A stretch of DNA of 44,866 nucleotides from Colimorpha sp002372855 (GTDB lineage: Bacteria; Bacteroidota; Bacteroidia; Bacteroidales; P3), in assembly GCA_946621635.1 (NCBI GenBank), contig CAMOOR010000012.1, positions 1-44,866 on the forward strand, in the 5' to 3' direction. A program made the position numbers and the translations under genes. The notes under the pieces were generated by a model. That model made no database searches. It saw only the letters and a program-made list of their open reading frames with translations, and had not been told where the DNA came from. Shown in pieces: positions 43,465-44,866 of the stretch; position 1 is the first letter of the stretch; every line of letters begins with the position of its first letter.

Positions 43465-44730
43465 CTATCTCACTTTCAGCCGCTGGCCGACATTGATTTG
43501 GTCACGCCTCAGGCCGTTGAGTTTTTTCAGTTTCTGCACCGTCAGGCCGTACTTGCGGGCTACGGACGAGAGCGTGTCGCCCCTCTTCACCGTGTAGTAC
43601 CTTCCGCTGCCGCCCTTCGACGAACTGGCCTTCTCAGCCTTCTGCTTGACGGGCTCGACGGCCATCGGCCGGCGCGAGAGGCTGTCCTGCGTCTTGGCGT
43701 AGATGCTGTCCTGGTTGGCAATGAAACGTTCCATCCTCGCCACGGGCAGACAGAGCGAGTAGCGTCCCGACGAGGCCGGGATGAAGTCCGCGCGGTACTG
43801 CGGATTCAGCGTGTGCAGCTCGTCGTAGGCCACGCCGGTATACTCCTGCACGTAGGTCATCAGCACATCGCGGTCGAGCATCAGCGTGTCGGTCTGCACC
43901 GGCACCTTGATCTCCACCGGACGCAGCCCGTGCTCGCGGTAGTAGTTCATCACATAGGTGACGGCAATGAACGCCGGGATATATCCGCGTGTCTCGCGCG
44001 GAAGGAAATAGTATATCTCCCAGAAATCCCTCTTGCCGCCGCTGCGGGCAATGGCCTTGTTGATATTGCCCGGGCCGCAGTTGTAGGCCGCGATGGCCAG
44101 CGTCCAGTCGTCGAACACCCTGTGCAGGTCGCTCAGGAAATGCGCGGCTGCGTAGGTCGACTTGTACGTGTCGCGGCGCTCGTCGACCAGCGAGTTCACC
44201 TCCAGCCCGTAGTTCTTGCCCGTGCTGTACATGAACTGCCACAGTCCCGCGGCGCCCGCCCTCGACGTCGCCATCGGGTTCATGGCGCTCTCCACGATGG
44301 TCAGGTACTTCAGCTCCTCCGGCACGCCGTAGCGGCTCAGGGCATCCTCGAACAGCGGATGGTAATACTGCGACAGGCTCAGCATCACATCCAGCCTTCG
44401 CGACATATACTTCAAATAGAAGCGGATATACGAGCGGACCTCGCTGTTGAACGTCATGGGGATAACCGTATGGAGATTGGCGAGGCGGTTGGCGATGACC
44501 GAATCGGGCAGGGCGTCGAACTCTTCGAGCGACAGCTCGCGGCTGCTCAGCAGACGGCTGTGCGAGAACTGGCGCAGGTAGTAGCTGCCTATCAGGCTGT
44601 CGTAGGCATCGGTGTAGCGCTTGGTCATCATCTCCACCTCGTCGCCGTCAAAATTGCCCTGTGCCGTCGCCGGTCCCCCCAGCGCCAGCATCAGCAGCAT
44701 CGCGGCAATATGGTGCATTTTCAGATTCAT
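43465..44730 (-). CDS. mltD: Membrane-bound lytic transglycosylase D with LysM
   Basis: This 421-residue exported protein has a signal peptide (about residues 1-24), a goose-lysozyme-like transglycosylase domain (about 125-260) with catalytic Glu147 in IVESAMNPMATSRAGAAGLWQFM, and one C-terminal LysM (about 376-420, YYTVKRGDTLSSVARKYGLT). It cleaves glycan strands to form 1,6-anhydromuramyl ends. In many Bacteroidota this gene follows parB-DUF5683; here it heads a set with FtsB and NlpC proteins, 25 kb away from parAB. (The transglycosylase motif is quoted in two overlapping parts: IVESAMNPMATS and RAGAAGLWQFM.). Confidence 0.93.
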   Translation of the reverse strand: MNLKMHHIAAMLLMLALGGPATAQGNFDGDEVEMMTKRYTDAYDSLIGSYYLRQFSHSRLLSSRELSLEEFDALPDSVIANRLANLHTVIPMTFNSEVRSYIRFYLKYMSRRLDVMLSLSQYYHPLFEDALSRYGVPEELKYLTIVESAMNPMATSRAGAAGLWQFMYSTGKNYGLEVNSLVDERRDTYKSTYAAAHFLSDLHRVFDDWTLAIAAYNCGPGNINKAIARSGGKRDFWEIYYFLPRETRGYIPAFIAVTYVMNYYREHGLRPVEIKVPVQTDTLMLDRDVLMTYVQEYTGVAYDELHTLNPQYRADFIPASSGRYSLCLPVARMERFIANQDSIYAKTQDSLSRRPMAVEPVKQKAEKASSSKGGSGRYYTVKRGDTLSSVARKYGLTVQKLKKLNGLRRDQINVGQRLKVR

Positions 44731-44774
44731 ACCCCTCTTAACGCAAAAAAAACAATTATAGTATGCAACCCTTC

Positions 44775-44804
44775 AAAAAAAAAAGCACCTCCGCGCGCAA
44801 GTGC
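44775..44804 (-). terminator. Possible terminator of a gene beyond the right end
   Basis: On the minus strand a GC-rich hairpin (GCAC...GTGC with an inner GCGCGC) is followed by ten T. It would end a minus-strand transcript entering from the right. The stem has mismatches. Confidence 0.4.
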
Positions 44805-44833
44805 CTGTCGTACACCGCCCCGACACCTGCCAA

Positions 44834-44866
44834 ATTCGGCCCTTCTCATATAGTTCCTATATACTT
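44834..44866 (-). repeat. Palindromic 11-bp-period element, copy 5 (cut by window end)
   Basis: The sequence begins ATTCGGCCC and continues through three 11-bp units identical to copy 2 before the window stops. Orientation is as in copies 2 and 3. It lies upstream of the mltD operon. Confidence 0.85.

Overview
The window reads as a chromosomal segment of a GC-rich member of the Bacteroidota, most likely Bacteroidales. The evidence is the set of lineage-typical genes (DUF3276/PUR-alpha protein, DUF349 protein, DUF5683, DUF3098, GldB-like lipoprotein, long-form NusB, type IX secretion C-terminal domains) and promoters of the Bacteroidota type (TTG or TTTG, about 19-21 nt, then TAnnTTTG). Shine-Dalgarno sequences are weak. 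No rRNA, tRNA, CRISPR array, transposase or phage gene is visible. Both window ends lie in or next to copies of one palindromic repeat, which is what a contig broken at a high-copy repeat looks like.

Layout. 192-9649 (minus) is a probable long operon from a promoter at about 9.7 kb: leuS, nusB, a DUF1573 lipoprotein, yajC, ybbR, coaE, a NagZ-like/beta-lactamase fusion and a DjlA-like protein. 9889-12496 (minus) is an AT-richer accessory operon: a sigma-70-like factor, two small membrane proteins and two unknown lipoproteins. 12952-14282 (minus) is a second ECF sigma module with a membrane protein and a Spy/CpxP-like periplasmic protein. 14549-19583 (minus) holds DUF3276, parA, parB, DUF5683, exbB, exbD, tonB and hslR: chromosome segregation followed by an energy-transduction set. 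19691-24440 (minus) holds ftcD, a 45-residue lipoprotein, dnaB and cyuA.

On the plus strand, 24809-30936 carries two paralogous type IX secretion substrates, dapD and a small lipoprotein. 31030-35069 carries dnaN, ftsX, DUF3098, uppP and truB. 35427-42503 carries a DUF349 protein, a GT90 glycosyltransferase, a GldB-like lipoprotein, an LTA-synthase-like sulfatase, a diacylglycerol kinase-like protein and a SUI1/YciH protein. 42528-44730 (minus) carries mltD, an FtsB/DivIC protein and an NlpC/P60 hydrolase. Much of the window thus serves the envelope, cell division and replication.

The most unusual content is repeat architecture. (1) Five copies of a palindrome of about 118 bp, built from 11-bp units of the type TTCTYATATMS, lie in gene gaps 9.7-12.7 kb apart; one copy has an extra unit and the last is cut by the window end. 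(2) Gene junctions are filled by degenerate tandem heptamers of several sequence families. These often contribute the stop codon of one gene and the start codon of the next. (3) The same kind of heptamer, or short perfect palindromes, also occur in frame inside conserved genes: leuS (a 31-bp-arm inverted heptamer repeat at the editing-domain boundary), truB (an 11-bp-arm palindrome next to the catalytic motif), the GT90 gene (14-bp arms) and the sulfatase. Together they suggest one or more families of small palindromic elements spreading through intergenic and coding DNA.
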